DNA from: Phycisphaerales bacterium
GTDB lineage: Bacteria > Planctomycetota > Phycisphaerae > Phycisphaerales > UBA1924
DNA length: 64,000 nt
Assembly (NCBI GenBank): GCA_040217175.1
Contig: JAVJNT010000001.1
Location: 1,116,001 to 1,180,000 of the forward strand
Direction: 5' to 3'
Shown: one piece after another, positions 17,792-27,583 of the stretch
Position numbering within the stretch: the first letter of the stretch is position 1
How the letters are laid out: each line of letters begins with the position of its first letter
Translations under genes and position numbers: made by a program
The notes under the pieces: generated by a model
The model's database searches: none
What the model was told of the DNA's origin: nothing
What the model saw: only the letters and a program-made list of their open reading frames with translations

Positions 17792-19189
17792 ATGGCCGAC
17801 CACCCGACCCACCCCCACTACCCGATCGACGAGACCCACGACCCGAGCCTGGAGAGCTGGGTCGAGCGCGCCAACGACCCGGGGACGGACTTTCCGATCC
17901 AGAACCTGCCGCTGTGCATGATCGCCGCGCCCGTGGAGGACGAGCCAGAGGCGATGAGCGTGCACCCGGCGGTGCGGATCGGCGACATGGTGCTCGTGCT
18001 CGACATGCTCGCGCACTTCGAGATCGTCGATGGTTCCGACGATGCGTGGCAATGGCTGTTCGTCGAAGACCTCGCCGAGCAAGGCCTGACCGGCCGCGTC
18101 CGCAAGATCGTGCAGGACCTGTTGAAGAAAGACAACGCGACGCTCCGAGATCATCCCGATCGCGACCAGATCGTCGTGCCCGTCGACGAGGTCTCGTTGG
18201 GCGTGCCGCTCATGGACCTGGGCGACTACACCGACTTCTACGCCTCCCTCTACCACGCCACGAGCGTCGGCAGCATGTTCCGCCCCGACAACCCGCTGCT
18301 GCCCAACTACAAGCACATCCCCATCGGCTACCACGGCCGGGCGTCGAGCATCGTCGCCAGCGGCACCGACGTGCGCCGGCCCGTCGGCCAGCAAGCGCCC
18401 GGGGAAGACGGCGGCGCGCCGAGCTTCGGGCCCTGCAAGCTGCTCGATTACGAACTGGAGATGGGCGTGGTCGTCGGGCGCGGCAACGAGCTCGGTGACG
18501 CCATCGACATCGCCGATGCCGAGAAGCACATGCTGGGGCTGTGCCTGGTCAACGACTGGTCGGCCCGCGACCTGCAGAAGTGGGAGTACCAGCCGCTGGG
18601 CCCGTTCCTGGCCAAGAGCTTCGCGACGACGGTGAGCCCTTACATCGTGACGATGGAGGCGCTCGCGCCGTTCCGCACGCCGGCCTTCCAGCGCGACGCC
18701 GGCGATCCGTCGCCGTTGCCGTACCTCACGAGCGAGGGCAACACCGCCGCGGGCGGCTTCGACATCACCCTCGAGGTCTTCCTCGCCAGCGAACAGATGC
18801 GAAGCAAGAGCATGGACCCGGTCAAGATCAGCACCGGCAACTTCAGGGACATGTATTGGACGCTCGCCCAGATGCTCACCCACCACAGCAGCAACGGCTG
18901 CAACATGCAGCCCGGCGACCTGCTTGCATCGGGGACGGTGTCAGGCAAGACAAAGGACAGTCGCGGCTGCTTGTTGGAACTCACCTGGAACGGCGACGCG
19001 TTCGCCAGCCCGCCAAAGCTGGTGCCGGGGACGGACCGCACGCCCATCACCCTGCCCACCGGCGAAGAGCGCAAGTTCCTGGCCGACGGCGACGAGGTGA
19101 TCATCAAGGGCTCCTGCGAGCGCGAGGGCTTCCGGCGGATCGGGTTTGGCGAGTGCCGGGGCATCGTGACGCCCGCTCGCTCGGTCTGA
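17792..19189 (+). CDS. fahA: Fumarylacetoacetase
   Basis: 465 residues, close to the usual ~430 of the family. The start at 17792 (MADHPTHPHYPIDETHDPSLESW) excludes the repeat region upstream. The enzyme cleaves 4-fumarylacetoacetate to fumarate and acetoacetate, the last step of tyrosine/homogentisate breakdown. Landmarks are DYTDFYASLYHATSVGSMFRP (Ca/Mg ligand Asp and catalytic His), PIGYHGRASS, YELEMGVVVG, LVNDWSARDLQKWEY and GFGECRG at the end. No homogentisate dioxygenase or other tyrosine-pathway gene is present here. It is convergent, stop to stop, with the DUF2179 gene. Confidence 0.93.
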   Translation: MADHPTHPHYPIDETHDPSLESWVERANDPGTDFPIQNLPLCMIAAPVEDEPEAMSVHPAVRIGDMVLVLDMLAHFEIVDGSDDAWQWLFVEDLAEQGLTGRVRKIVQDLLKKDNATLRDHPDRDQIVVPVDEVSLGVPLMDLGDYTDFYASLYHATSVGSMFRPDNPLLPNYKHIPIGYHGRASSIVASGTDVRRPVGQQAPGEDGGAPSFGPCKLLDYELEMGVVVGRGNELGDAIDIADAEKHMLGLCLVNDWSARDLQKWEYQPLGPFLAKSFATTVSPYIVTMEALAPFRTPAFQRDAGDPSPLPYLTSEGNTAAGGFDITLEVFLASEQMRSKSMDPVKISTGNFRDMYWTLAQMLTHHSSNGCNMQPGDLLASGTVSGKTKDSRGCLLELTWNGDAFASPPKLVPGTDRTPITLPTGEERKFLADGDEVIIKGSCEREGFRRIGFGECRGIVTPARSV

Positions 19190-19765
19190 TCACTTACGAA
19201 GCTGCCCGAAGCGCCAGGGCTTGTCGGCCCCGCGGACGCTCGCGACGCCGATGGAGCCGCTGACCTTGTCGGCCCGCTCGACCGACACGATGGCGTCGGG
19301 GGCGATCCTCGCGACCCTGTCCATGACGTCGGGCACGATCTTCCGCTTGATGGCAAGAAAGACGATCTCGACCGGGCCCTCACGCGAGAAGCCGCCGCCA
19401 CCGCCGTGGCCATCGATCTTCGTCGCGTGGTAGCCGTGGCGGCGCAGGCGTTCGGCCAGCAGCAACTCGGGCCTCGGATTGATCACGCGGATGACGCGCC
19501 AGCCGATCGCCAGGCGTTGCTCGATGCTCATGCCCACCAGCGTCCCGACGGCGAAGCCCGCGCCGTACGCGACCAGCGCCACGATGCTGTCGAGGTAGGC
19601 GATGGCCTTGCCCACCGCGATCACCCAGATGATCACCTCGAAGAAGCCCAGGAGGGCCGACACGTACTTGTGACCGGCCATCACCATCATCATGCGAACC
19701 GTGCCGATGGGCACGTCCAGCAGGCGGGCGCAGAAGATCAGGACGACGATGTACCACTCGGGCAT
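19190..19765 (-). CDS. UPF0316-type membrane protein with DUF2179 domain
   Basis: 191 residues from ATG 19765 (MPEWYIVVLIFCARLLDVPIGTVRMMMVMAG). Three transmembrane helices occupy residues ~3-25, 35-55 and 60-80, including FFEVIIWVIAVGKAIAYLDS and AYGAGFAVGTLVGMSIEQRLA. They are followed by a soluble DUF2179-like domain (LAERLRRHGYHATKIDGHGG, then VEIVFLAIKRKIVPDVMDRV). This matches the UPF0316 family, whose function is unknown; a c-di-AMP or nucleotide-sensing role has been suggested for related DUF2179 domains. It is convergent with fahA without any gap. Confidence 0.85.
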   Translation of the reverse strand: MPEWYIVVLIFCARLLDVPIGTVRMMMVMAGHKYVSALLGFFEVIIWVIAVGKAIAYLDSIVALVAYGAGFAVGTLVGMSIEQRLAIGWRVIRVINPRPELLLAERLRRHGYHATKIDGHGGGGGFSREGPVEIVFLAIKRKIVPDVMDRVARIAPDAIVSVERADKVSGSIGVASVRGADKPWRFGQLRK

Positions 19766-19893
19766 GGGCGATGCCTCGCTTTCTGTGGCAATCGTCCCAC
19801 GGTCGCCCGGGGTTTCAACGATCGGCAGGCGGGGAACGCCTCGCGATGGTCGATCGCATCGGGCGAGCACGTGCGGGGTGCTCGAGCAGCAAC

Positions 19894-19926
19894 GAAAAAC
19901 GGGCCCGCACCGAGGTGCGGGCCCGT
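19894..19926 (-). terminator. Rho-independent terminator of the PEP-CTERM gene
   Basis: A perfect 12-bp stem (19899-19910 with 19915-19926) and tetraloop are followed on the minus strand by TTTT. It lies 30 bp past the stop of the PEP-CTERM gene. Confidence 0.9.
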
Positions 19927-19956
19927 GGAATCGCGTGCGTGCTGATGCGGGTCGTA

Positions 19957-20568
19957 TCAGCGGCGGCGACGAGCGGCGACGAAGCCACCCAGGCCGAGGA
20001 GCGCCAGCGACGAAGGCGCGGGCACCCAGAGGAAGTTGGGGCCGAGGCGGGCCAGGTTGGTCGAGTCCTCGGTCGGGAAGGTGAAGCCCAAGCTGCCCTC
20101 GGAGGGGAACACGCCGTTGGTGTCGCTGATGCCGTTGAGGTCCAGCGTCGCCGGGCTCGAGAAGTAGCTGTCGTTGTCATCGGCGGTGTACAGCGCGCCG
20201 GCCGTGTACCGCTCGCCAGCGACGAGGTTGAAGGGGGTCACGGCCTCGTAGCGGAAGTCGCCGATCAGCGTGCTCGAGGGCATGACCATGACCGAGCCCA
20301 GGAGGGCCTGGTCCGAGTTACGCCAGATGCCGACCATGTGGGGCGAGTCGAGGGCGCCGTCGCCGTCGTTGCTCAGGATGCCCAGGTCGGTGACGCTCAT
20401 GTCCACGTCGGCGGTGAAGCGGAAGCCGACCACGTCGCCGGTGCTGCCGCCGTAAAAGATCGGGAACGACGAGCCGCCGGTAAACCCGTCGACCGCCGCG
20501 ACCTGCGCGGTGGCGACGCCGGCCGTACCGGCGATCACCGCGAGGCCACACAGTGCCATCTTGTTCAT
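19957..20568 (-). CDS. PEP-CTERM-sorted exported protein
   Basis: 203 residues with a good ribosome-binding site (AGGAGATAAGAC before ATG). The signal peptide is MNKMALCGLAVIAGTAGVATAQ. The middle resembles a DUF4082/choice-of-anchor jelly-roll (VVGFRFTADVDMSVTDLGIL, SDQALLGSVMVMPSST, YTAGALYTADDND). The C-terminus, VPAPSSLALLGLGGFVAARRRR without its last two residues, is a PEP-CTERM-type signal: a PxP motif, a hydrophobic helix and an Arg cluster, processed by an exosortase in the inner membrane. No exosortase is in the window. Confidence 0.85.
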   Translation of the reverse strand: MNKMALCGLAVIAGTAGVATAQVAAVDGFTGGSSFPIFYGGSTGDVVGFRFTADVDMSVTDLGILSNDGDGALDSPHMVGIWRNSDQALLGSVMVMPSSTLIGDFRYEAVTPFNLVAGERYTAGALYTADDNDSYFSSPATLDLNGISDTNGVFPSEGSLGFTFPTEDSTNLARLGPNFLWVPAPSSLALLGLGGFVAARRRR

Positions 20569-20828
20569 GTCTTATCTCCTCGAACGTCTCGTGAGGCCCG
20601 GCGACCCTATCGCCTGGCCCTCCTCCTCCCAAGACCCGAACGCACGCACGCACCAGGCCGAGGGTCTGCTTCTCCATAAGCAGGATACCTGCGAGGGAGA
20701 TATGTCAGAAACGAAAAGTGCAAGGGAAATCGGAAAAATAAGTTATGGGCGGCACGATCGTCATAAGCGGGGCAAGCTCGTAAGACTTTCCCCTCAGAAA
20801 TCAAGCGCCCGAGGCCCCGGGGCCCCGA

Positions 20829-22442
20829 TCAGGGGAAGCTGTCGTAGAAGGCGTCGAGGTCCGCTTTCATCTTCTCCAGCGAGGGCTGGTGCACGTACAT
20901 CATGTGGCCGGCGGGGTAGTACGCCAGATCGATCCGGTCTCGGTACTCGGGGTCGAGCTGCATGCGGTTCAGCGTGGTCTCGGCGGCAAAGAACGGCGTC
21001 GCCAGGTCGTGGTGGCCCATCGCGACGAACACGCGCGCATGCGGCTGGCGGTGCATGGCGTCGCGCAATCGGTCGGCCACGCTGACGTAGCGGTCACGGC
21101 CCGCGCTGCCGTAGTCCCACGGCCACACGCTGGTGAGGATCTCGTAGGGCAAATCGCTCTCGTATCCGAGTTCGCCGCGGACGTATGCGTTGAGTGCCTC
21201 GGTGTAGTTGCTGCGGATAGCTTCGTAGCTTGCGTCGTACTCGTAGCGCTCGCCCGCGTGGTCGCCGTCGATGCCCAGGAACCGTGCGTCGAGGCGACCG
21301 ACGGTCTTGCCGCGGTGGCGGAGCAGCTCCTTGCTGAATCGGCCCTGGCTGATGCGCAGGTCCGCGTCTTCGAGGTACTGCGGGCTGAGGCCCGTGAGCT
21401 CGCTCAGCGTCGTGCGGACGCCGTTGCGCTCGGCCTCCGACAGGCTCGCTCCGCGAAGCAGCGCTGGCAGGTACTCGTCGAGCGCGAAACGGCGCGCCTC
21501 GGCGATCACGTCTTCGACCGGGCGATCCTGCCACTTCTGGGGCAGTGCCTCGTGGTAATGGGCCGTGGCGGAATAGCTTGGCAAGAACATCGGGAAGGGC
21601 AGGTCGTTTCCGTCACCGAAGCGGATGGTCTGGAACTCGAGCACCGGACTGACGAGGATGACGCCCGTCGTCGCGATGCCGTGGCGGCTGTGCAGCCGCT
21701 GCATGAGGCCTGCCGCCCGAGTCGTTCCGTAGCTCTCGCCAGCGATGATCTTGGGGCTGCCCCACCGCTGCTCTCGGGTGAGGTACGTGCGGATGAAGTC
21801 TGCCACCGCGTCGAGGTCGCTCTCGAGTCCATGGAACTCCTTCTCGCTCGTGTCGCCCTCGGCCCGCGAATAGCCGGTCGAAACCGGATCGATGAACACG
21901 AAGTCGCTCTTGTCGAGCAGGCCGTGGGCGTTGGGGATCACCGTGTACGGCGGCGCACCAGGGTTGCCGACCTCGTCAGCGTACTGGACACGGCGCGGGC
22001 CGAAGATGCCCAGGTGCAGCCAAACGCTGCTCGAGCCGGGGCCGCCGTTGAAGCTGAAGGTGATCGGGCGGTCCACCGCGTCGTAGTAGCTCGGGTTCCC
22101 GGCCCATTGGATCTGCCCCTTGTAGCCTTGGGCCCTCATCTCCGCTTCGCGATCGGCGCGGCGTTCCTTGACCTCTTCGGGGCTGCGCATGCGCCGATAT
22201 GCCATGTAGAACAGCTTCGCCCGCGGCTCGCCCTCGTCATCGACGAGCGTGAGTGTGTCGGCCGTCGCCGTGTAATAGATCATCTCTCCGTTGATCTCGA
22301 CGCTGTGCCGCGTGACGCTGGGGGCGTCGGGGTAGCGCTGGAAGGCGGCCTTCGCGGCGGGCTCCGCGTCCATGGCGTCTTGGGCAAATCCGGAGCACGC
22401 CAGCACGGCCAGGCTCACGCACGCAATCAAGGTCTTCAACAT
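20829..22442 (-). CDS. Secreted S10-family serine carboxypeptidase
   Basis: 537 residues from ATG 22442 (MLKTLIACVSLAVLACSGFAQ, a signal peptide; the lipobox-like LACS is imperfect). The S10 landmarks are clear: FNGGPGSSSVWLHLG at about residue 132, the nucleophile GESYG near Ser236, the Asp in GHHDLATPF near 477 and the His in AGHMMYVH near 510. The family removes C-terminal residues from peptides, here presumably outside the cytoplasm. It is on the same strand as the citrate synthase gene but separated from it by a terminator. Confidence 0.93.
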   Translation of the reverse strand: MLKTLIACVSLAVLACSGFAQDAMDAEPAAKAAFQRYPDAPSVTRHSVEINGEMIYYTATADTLTLVDDEGEPRAKLFYMAYRRMRSPEEVKERRADREAEMRAQGYKGQIQWAGNPSYYDAVDRPITFSFNGGPGSSSVWLHLGIFGPRRVQYADEVGNPGAPPYTVIPNAHGLLDKSDFVFIDPVSTGYSRAEGDTSEKEFHGLESDLDAVADFIRTYLTREQRWGSPKIIAGESYGTTRAAGLMQRLHSRHGIATTGVILVSPVLEFQTIRFGDGNDLPFPMFLPSYSATAHYHEALPQKWQDRPVEDVIAEARRFALDEYLPALLRGASLSEAERNGVRTTLSELTGLSPQYLEDADLRISQGRFSKELLRHRGKTVGRLDARFLGIDGDHAGERYEYDASYEAIRSNYTEALNAYVRGELGYESDLPYEILTSVWPWDYGSAGRDRYVSVADRLRDAMHRQPHARVFVAMGHHDLATPFFAAETTLNRMQLDPEYRDRIDLAYYPAGHMMYVHQPSLEKMKADLDAFYDSFP

Positions 22443-22466
22443 GGCCCATGCTATGTATGGCGGCAC

Positions 22467-22494
22467 GAAAAAACCCCTCGCTCGTGCGAGGGGC
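22467..22494 (-). terminator. Rho-independent terminator of citrate synthase
   Basis: An 8-bp stem CCCCTCGC (22474-22481) / GCGAGGGG (22486-22493) is followed on the minus strand by TTTTTT. It lies just after the citrate synthase stop. Confidence 0.9.
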
Positions 22495-22519
22495 TCGTAT
22501 CCGATTCGGAATGCAGGTC

Positions 22520-23650
22520 TTACCGCTTCTCGATCGCCGTGTACTCGACCTTGTGCGGACCGACGTAGTTGGTCGTCGGCCGGAAGAGGCGGTTGTCTTC
22601 GAGCTGCTCGATGACGTGGCCACTCCAGCCGGCCAGGCGGCTGAGGGCGAACATGGGCGTGAACAGGTCGAGCTTCAGGCCGATGCAGTGGTACGTCGTG
22701 GCGCTGTAGAAATCGACGTTTGGGTAGATGCCCTTCTTGGCGACCTCGCGCTCCATCACCACCTCGATGGCGTGGCTCTTGTCGTACAGGTCCATGTTGC
22801 CGGTGTCCTCGGCAAGCTGCTTGGCCAGGGTCTGCAGTTCGCTGGCCCGCGGGTCCTTGGCCTTGTACACGCGGTGGCCGAAGCCCATGATCCGGTCCTT
22901 GTTCTTGAGCTTGTTCATGACGTAGGCCTCTGCCTCGTCGACGCTCTCGAGCTCGTTGAGCATGACCATGACGCCCTCGTTGGCTCCGCCGTGCAACGGG
23001 CCGCGGAGGCTGCCGATGGCAGCCGTCATCGCGCTGTACAGGTCGCTCAGCGTCGAGATGACCACACGGGCCGTGAACGTCGAGTTGTTCAGCCCGTGGT
23101 CGGCATGCGTGATCATGCAGATGTCGAAGGCCCGGGCCATCGCGGCGGTGGGCTTTTCGCCATTGAGCATGTACATGAAGTTCTCGCTGAAGCCCAACGA
23201 CTTGTCCGCCGGCACGAACGACTCGCCCCGGCGGTGGCGATCGAACGCGGCAACGATGGCCGGCGTGGCGGCCAGGATCTTCAGGGCCTTGTCGCGGGCG
23301 GCAGGCACGTCGTTCGCATTCGGGTTGTCATCGAACAGCGAAAGCGCGCTCACCAGCGTCCGCAGCACGTGCATGGGCTGGGCGTCCTTGGGCATGCCCT
23401 TGACCATGTCCAGCACGCCCTGGGGCGGGTCGTAGTTGGACCGAAGGTCCTTGGTGAAGGCGTCGAGCTCGCCCTGGGTCGGCAGCTTCTTGTTCCAGAG
23501 GAGGTAGACCGTCTCCTCGAAGGTCGACGAGCGGGCCAAATCGCCGATGGCGATGCCGACGTACTCCAACACCCCCTGCTGGCCGTCGATGAAGGACATT
23601 TCGGTCTCGGCGGCGACGACGCCTTCCAGGCCTTTGCTGAACTCGGGCAT
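22520..23650 (-). CDS. gltA: Citrate synthase
   Basis: 376 residues, the size of the short (type I-like) citrate synthases. The start at 23650 has GGAGGATCGCAGAAG upstream. The enzyme condenses oxaloacetate and acetyl-CoA at the entry of the TCA cycle. Catalytic residues are recognisable: His in PLHGGANEGV (about 219), GFGHRVYKAKDPRA (His about 259) and Asp in NVDFYSA (about 308). THADHGLNNSTFTARV is the conserved substrate-binding segment. 2-Methylcitrate synthase is closely related and cannot be excluded, but no prp genes are nearby. Confidence 0.9.
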   Translation of the reverse strand: MPEFSKGLEGVVAAETEMSFIDGQQGVLEYVGIAIGDLARSSTFEETVYLLWNKKLPTQGELDAFTKDLRSNYDPPQGVLDMVKGMPKDAQPMHVLRTLVSALSLFDDNPNANDVPAARDKALKILAATPAIVAAFDRHRRGESFVPADKSLGFSENFMYMLNGEKPTAAMARAFDICMITHADHGLNNSTFTARVVISTLSDLYSAMTAAIGSLRGPLHGGANEGVMVMLNELESVDEAEAYVMNKLKNKDRIMGFGHRVYKAKDPRASELQTLAKQLAEDTGNMDLYDKSHAIEVVMEREVAKKGIYPNVDFYSATTYHCIGLKLDLFTPMFALSRLAGWSGHVIEQLEDNRLFRPTTNYVGPHKVEYTAIEKR

Positions 23651-23827
23651 CTTCTGCGATCCTCCTGCGGGGCGAAGTTCGGGGGTTGTCTCGTGGCCCG
23701 GAACCGGCCCGGGCTGGGGCCGGCAGTCTAGCCGGGCTGCTCGCCCGGGGAACGCCCGATGCGGGCTGTCCGCGGGCCCCCGGGCACCCCTTCGGTACGG
23801 CCGGCAGCCATTGCGGTACCATCGGCC

Positions 23828-24979
23828 GTGCTGATCCCCTTGGGCACCGACCGACCGCTCCGCCGAACGCCGGTGGTGACGTACGCGCTGCTGACGCTGA
23901 ACGTCGTCGCGTTCCTGGTGCAGTCGGCCATCACGAAGGATCCGCTGGCTCCCGTGGGCGGCGACGTGGCACGCTTCGTGCTCATCCCGGGCTACACCCC
24001 CTGGTGGACGTGGCTCTCCTACGCCTTCCTGCACGGCAATCCGCTGCACCTGCTGGGCAACATGCTGTTCTTCTGGGTGTTCGCGCAGGCCGTTGAGGAT
24101 CGCCTGGGCCACGTCGGCTTCGCCGCGTTCTACCTGATCGGAGCGGTGGCCGCTGCCGGGGCGCATGCGCTATTCAGCAACGCAGGCGTGATCGGTGCCT
24201 CGGGGGCGGTTGCGTGCTGTACGGGCGCGTACCTCGTGATGTTCCCCAGGGCCGACGTCAAGGTCCTGTTCATCCTGTTCGTGAGCGTTTCTCTATGGCC
24301 CGCGTGGCTGTTCATCGCGCTTGCCATTACGTGGGACGTCTTCACCTGGGCGCGCGGGGGGCTGGGCGTCGCGGTCGAGGCGCACTTCGCGGGCTATCTC
24401 TACGGTGCGACGATCGCCTTCGTGCTCCTCGCGACGCGGGTGCTGCCGCGCGAGCCCTACGACCTGTTCACCGCGATCAACCAGCGCCGCCGCCGGGGGC
24501 AGATCCGCAGCGCCGTGCAGAGTGCCGGGTGGGACAAGCCCATGGCGACCAAGCCGGTGCGCGAGAAGCCCAAGACACCCGCCGAGAACGCCGCCGAGCT
24601 GCGCGCGGGCATCGAAAGTGCGTTGAAGGCCCGGAAGCCAGGCTCGGCCGCGACGATGTACCGCAAGCTGCTCCAGGACCATGCCGACACGGAGACGCGA
24701 CTGTCCAGAGACGTCCAGCTCGATCTGGCCAATACGCTCTACCAGAAGTCGCAGCACGAGCTTGCCGCTTCGGCCTACGAGGGCTTCCTGCGGGCCCACG
24801 GCAACGACGGCGAGGCGCCCATGGTGCGCGTGCTGCTCGCTCGATTGCTCGCCGACCACCTTGGCGATGCGACGAAGGCCAAGTCGCTGCTGCGGCAGGC
24901 GCTGCTCGAGCTCAAGGACGAAGAACTCAAGGCCGTCGCGCAGCGCGACTTCGACGCACTCTCGCGGGAGGCCACGTAA
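23828..24979 (+). CDS. Rhomboid-family membrane protease with C-terminal helical repeats
   Basis: 383 residues from GTG 23828 (VLIPLGTDRPLRRTPVVTYALL). Six hydrophobic segments span residues ~15-205. Rhomboid marks are WTWLSYAFLHGNPLHLLGNMLF, the catalytic serine in GASGA (Ser125) and the partner histidine in HFAGYLYG (His186), so the dyad is intact. Residues ~235-383 are soluble and helical (ESALKARKPGSAATMYRKLLQ, LANTLYQKSQHELAASAYEGFL), resembling TPR units. The stop overlaps the trpF start (TAATG), indicating coupling. Substrates are unknown. Confidence 0.88.
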   Translation: MLIPLGTDRPLRRTPVVTYALLTLNVVAFLVQSAITKDPLAPVGGDVARFVLIPGYTPWWTWLSYAFLHGNPLHLLGNMLFFWVFAQAVEDRLGHVGFAAFYLIGAVAAAGAHALFSNAGVIGASGAVACCTGAYLVMFPRADVKVLFILFVSVSLWPAWLFIALAITWDVFTWARGGLGVAVEAHFAGYLYGATIAFVLLATRVLPREPYDLFTAINQRRRRGQIRSAVQSAGWDKPMATKPVREKPKTPAENAAELRAGIESALKARKPGSAATMYRKLLQDHADTETRLSRDVQLDLANTLYQKSQHELAASAYEGFLRAHGNDGEAPMVRVLLARLLADHLGDATKAKSLLRQALLELKDEELKAVAQRDFDALSREAT

Positions 24980-25620
24980 TGCCCAGGACGAGGATCAAGA
25001 TCTGCGGCGTGCGCGACCAGAAGACGGCCGAGATCGCCGCCGATGCCGGAGCCGACGCCATCGGGCTCGACTTCCGACCCGACGCCTCGAGCCACGTCGA
25101 TCCGCAGCTCGCCGCCGACATCCTGGCCTCGCTGCCGCCGATGACGACGGCCGTCGCGGTGTACGCCGATCCGACGCTCGACGACTTCCTCGATACCGAG
25201 GCCGTCTGCCCGGCGCCCTACAGCCAGCTCCACGGCTCGGAGAAGGACAACCTCGTACGCCGCATCGGTCCGGACGCCATCAAGGCCGTGCGTTACGACG
25301 CGGCGACGCTCGACCAGACGCTCCGGCACTGGCACGGAATCGAAGAGGTCTGCGCGACCTTGATCGAAGCGCCGCCGGGCGCCGATTGGGCCGATCTCGC
25401 CCCGAAGCTCAGCCGGTCGATCGCCCTGTCGCAGGCTCGAATCATCCTGGCCGGCGGACTGACGCCGGACAACGTCGCGGGCGTGATCAAGGCCGCAAGG
25501 CCCTGGGGCGTCAGCGTTTCTCGCGGCGTCGAGGGCAGCCCCGGGACCAAGAGCCCCGACCTGGTCCGAAAGTTCTGCCGGGCCGTGCGCCGGGCCGATG
25601 CCGCCGGAGAGCCGGAATAA
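24979..25620 (+). CDS. trpF: Phosphoribosylanthranilate isomerase
   Basis: 213 residues, the normal length. TrpF performs the Amadori rearrangement of N-(5-phosphoribosyl)anthranilate in tryptophan synthesis. The family start pattern [14 protein letters not shown] holds the catalytic Cys9. [26 protein letters not shown] (general acid Asp) and [14 protein letters not shown] (phosphate binding) follow. GLDFRP replaces the usual GFVFxPxSPR. It overlaps the rhomboid stop by one base. No other trp gene is present. Confidence 0.9.
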   Translation: MPRTRIKICGVRDQKTAEIAADAGADAIGLDFRPDASSHVDPQLAADILASLPPMTTAVAVYADPTLDDFLDTEAVCPAPYSQLHGSEKDNLVRRIGPDAIKAVRYDAATLDQTLRHWHGIEEVCATLIEAPPGADWADLAPKLSRSIALSQARIILAGGLTPDNVAGVIKAARPWGVSVSRGVEGSPGTKSPDLVRKFCRAVRRADAAGEPE

Positions 25621-25705
25621 ACGATTGATGCAGGTGCATTCATCTGGACTGCCGCCGGCTTCGCCGCGGCGGCCGGGCTCGAAACCCCTCCGGAGGAGAC
25701 GACAG

Positions 25706-26458
25706 ATGAACACCAACACCATTGACGTCAAGGGCAAGGTCGTGCTGGTCACCGGCGCCAACAGAGGCATCGGCAAAGCGATCACCGAGGGCCTGCTCGA
25801 GGCCGGCGCCGCCAAGGTCTACGCGGCCGTTCGCCGGCCCGAGAGCGCCCAGCCCCTGATCGATACCTACGGCGACCGCGTGGTTGCCGTACCGTTCGAC
25901 CTGACCGATGAAGCGACCATCAACGATGCAGCCGAGAAGGCTTCGGACGTCGAGGTCGTGATCAACAACGCCGGCGTGCTTCGCACTTCAAGCGCGCTCG
26001 CCGACGACGCGTTCGAGTCGCTGGAATTCGAGATCGATGCCAACGTGTTCGGCCTGATGCGCACGGCCCGCGCCTTCGCGCCGGTGCTGAAGGCCAACGG
26101 CGGCGGCGCACTCGTGCAGCTCAACTCGGTGGTGTCGATGAAGACCTTCCCGGACTTTGCGACCTACTGCGCCTCGAAGGCGGCCTCGTACGCCATCACG
26201 CAGGGCCTTCGCGCCCAGCTCGGCGAGCAAGGAACGGCGGTCTACAGCGTGCACCCCGGCCCCATCGCCACCGACATGGGCAGCCAGGCCGGCCTCGACG
26301 ACGTCGCCGAGCCGCCCAGCCTCGTCGCCGACGCGTTGCTCGAGGCCTTCAAGAGCGGCGACTTCCACGTCTGGCCCGACAGCATGGCCAAGCAGATCGG
26401 CGAGGCCTACCAGAGCTTCTCTGACAACGTGGTCACCGCCGAGATGGCCGAGGCCTAG
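25706..26458 (+). CDS. Short-chain dehydrogenase/reductase
   Basis: 250 residues from ATG 25706, preceded by GGAGGAG. A classical SDR: nucleotide-binding TGANRGIG (residues 16-23), NNAGV, and the catalytic Ser with Tyr154-x-x-x-Lys158 (YCASK). The PG motif HPGPIATDM lies near residue 190. NADP(H) preference is suggested by the Arg-Arg after the second strand (VRRPESA). The substrate is unknown. The stop overlaps the convergent ThiF-like gene by four bases. Confidence 0.9.
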   Translation: MNTNTIDVKGKVVLVTGANRGIGKAITEGLLEAGAAKVYAAVRRPESAQPLIDTYGDRVVAVPFDLTDEATINDAAEKASDVEVVINNAGVLRTSSALADDAFESLEFEIDANVFGLMRTARAFAPVLKANGGGALVQLNSVVSMKTFPDFATYCASKAASYAITQGLRAQLGEQGTAVYSVHPGPIATDMGSQAGLDDVAEPPSLVADALLEAFKSGDFHVWPDSMAKQIGEAYQSFSDNVVTAEMAEA

Positions 26459-27510
26459 GCCCCGATAAGCCTCGCGTAGATCGACCGCGCTTCGGCGAGG
26501 TCCTCGGTGCCCGAGACGATCGCGCGTCCATCGGGAAACACCGTCAGGCCGAACCGCTTTTCGCCCTGCGTCGCCTCGGCCTTCAGCAATGGGCCGATGC
26601 GCCTGCAAGGGCCAAACGCTTCGAGCCGGCTGGCCAGTTCGTCGAGGCCGATCGTCGCGCCGGGTGCGGGCGACACCTGCACCGCGTCGCGCCCGCACAG
26701 CGCTTGCGCCGAGCTTCCGCTCACGCCGTCGAGCGCGTCGAAGCGCCGCTGCCCGCAGCATCGGCACGCGGCGCGATCGGCCGCGATTTCGGCGAGTGCG
26801 AGGCTGCGGTGCGTGCCGGTAAAAAGATCGAAATCGAGCATGGCGCCGCCGAGCAAGTCTGGCCTGCCCAGCAGGACCTTCATCGCGTCGGCGGCTTGGT
26901 GTGCCGCGACGATCGATACGGCGGGCCCCAGCACGCCGGCGGTGTCGCAGGTCGGCGTGCTGCCGGGCGGCGGCGCCTCGGGCAAGACGCAGCGGAGGCA
27001 GGGCGTCGAGTGCTCGCTATCGCCGGGCACGAACGTCGCTGCCATGCCGCGGCTGGCGATGACGCCGCCGTAGACGTAGGGCACGCCGAGGTTGACCGAG
27101 ACATCGTTGAGCAGGAAACGCGTCTCGAAGTTGTCTGTGCCGTCGAGGATGGCGTCAACGCCCTCGGCGAGACCTTCGATGTTCTCGTGCGTCGCGTCGG
27201 CGGCGATCGGCTCGACCGTGACGCCCGAGTTGATCGCCCGCAGCCGATCGGCCGCCGCGAACGCCTTGGCCTTGCCTACGTCGGCCTCGGCGTACAGCAC
27301 CTGCCGCTGCAGGTTCGTGGGCTCGACCACATCGCGATCGACGATACGCACGTGCCCGACGCCCGCGCGCACGAGGAGGTCGGCCTGTGCACACCCCAGC
27401 GCGCCGCACCCCACGATGACCACGCGGCCGCGCGCGAGGCGTTCCTGGCCCGCGCGCCCGATGTCGGGCAGCAGGGTCTGCCTGTGGTAGCGATCGAACT
27501 GCCGATCCAT
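26455..27510 (-). CDS. E1-like adenylyltransferase (MoeB/ThiF/HesA family)
   Basis: 351 residues. It starts [19 protein letters not shown], the usual N-terminus of MoeB/ThiF. The ATP site is VGCGALG (34-39), followed by [16 protein letters not shown] and [14 protein letters not shown]. Two cysteine pairs (CLRC and CRCC) should bind zinc. [11 protein letters not shown] is the conserved crossover-loop segment. Such enzymes adenylate the C-terminal Gly-Gly of ThiS, MoaD or similar sulfur carriers. The last ~80 residues, ending [29 protein letters not shown], resemble the short C-terminal extension of MoeB-like proteins and not a rhodanese. The partner carrier is not in the window. Confidence 0.88.
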   Translation of the reverse strand: MDRQFDRYHRQTLLPDIGRAGQERLARGRVVIVGCGALGCAQADLLVRAGVGHVRIVDRDVVEPTNLQRQVLYAEADVGKAKAFAAADRLRAINSGVTVEPIAADATHENIEGLAEGVDAILDGTDNFETRFLLNDVSVNLGVPYVYGGVIASRGMAATFVPGDSEHSTPCLRCVLPEAPPPGSTPTCDTAGVLGPAVSIVAAHQAADAMKVLLGRPDLLGGAMLDFDLFTGTHRSLALAEIAADRAACRCCGQRRFDALDGVSGSSAQALCGRDAVQVSPAPGATIGLDELASRLEAFGPCRRIGPLLKAEATQGEKRFGLTVFPDGRAIVSGTEDLAEARSIYARLIGA

Positions 27511-27529
27511 ACGCCAAGGCTACGCGCGC

Positions 27530-27554
27530 CAAAAAACCGCGAGCGAACTCGCGG
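27530..27554 (-). terminator. Rho-independent terminator after rpsG
   Basis: Stem CCGCGAG (27537-27543) / CTCGCGG (27548-27554) with tetraloop CGAA, followed on the minus strand by TTTTTT. It closes the rpsL-rpsG unit, so fusA and tuf do not follow. Confidence 0.92.
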
Positions 27555-27583
27555 CCTTGACGGGGGACAGTCGCGAGGCAGGC

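Noticed and set aside
20569-20828. Riboswitch or small RNA in the AT-richer gap upstream of the PEP-CTERM gene
   Set aside because: Only a small GCAGG-ATA-CCTGC hairpin and a TTGCAC hexamer with poor spacing to any -10 are visible; no known class fits.
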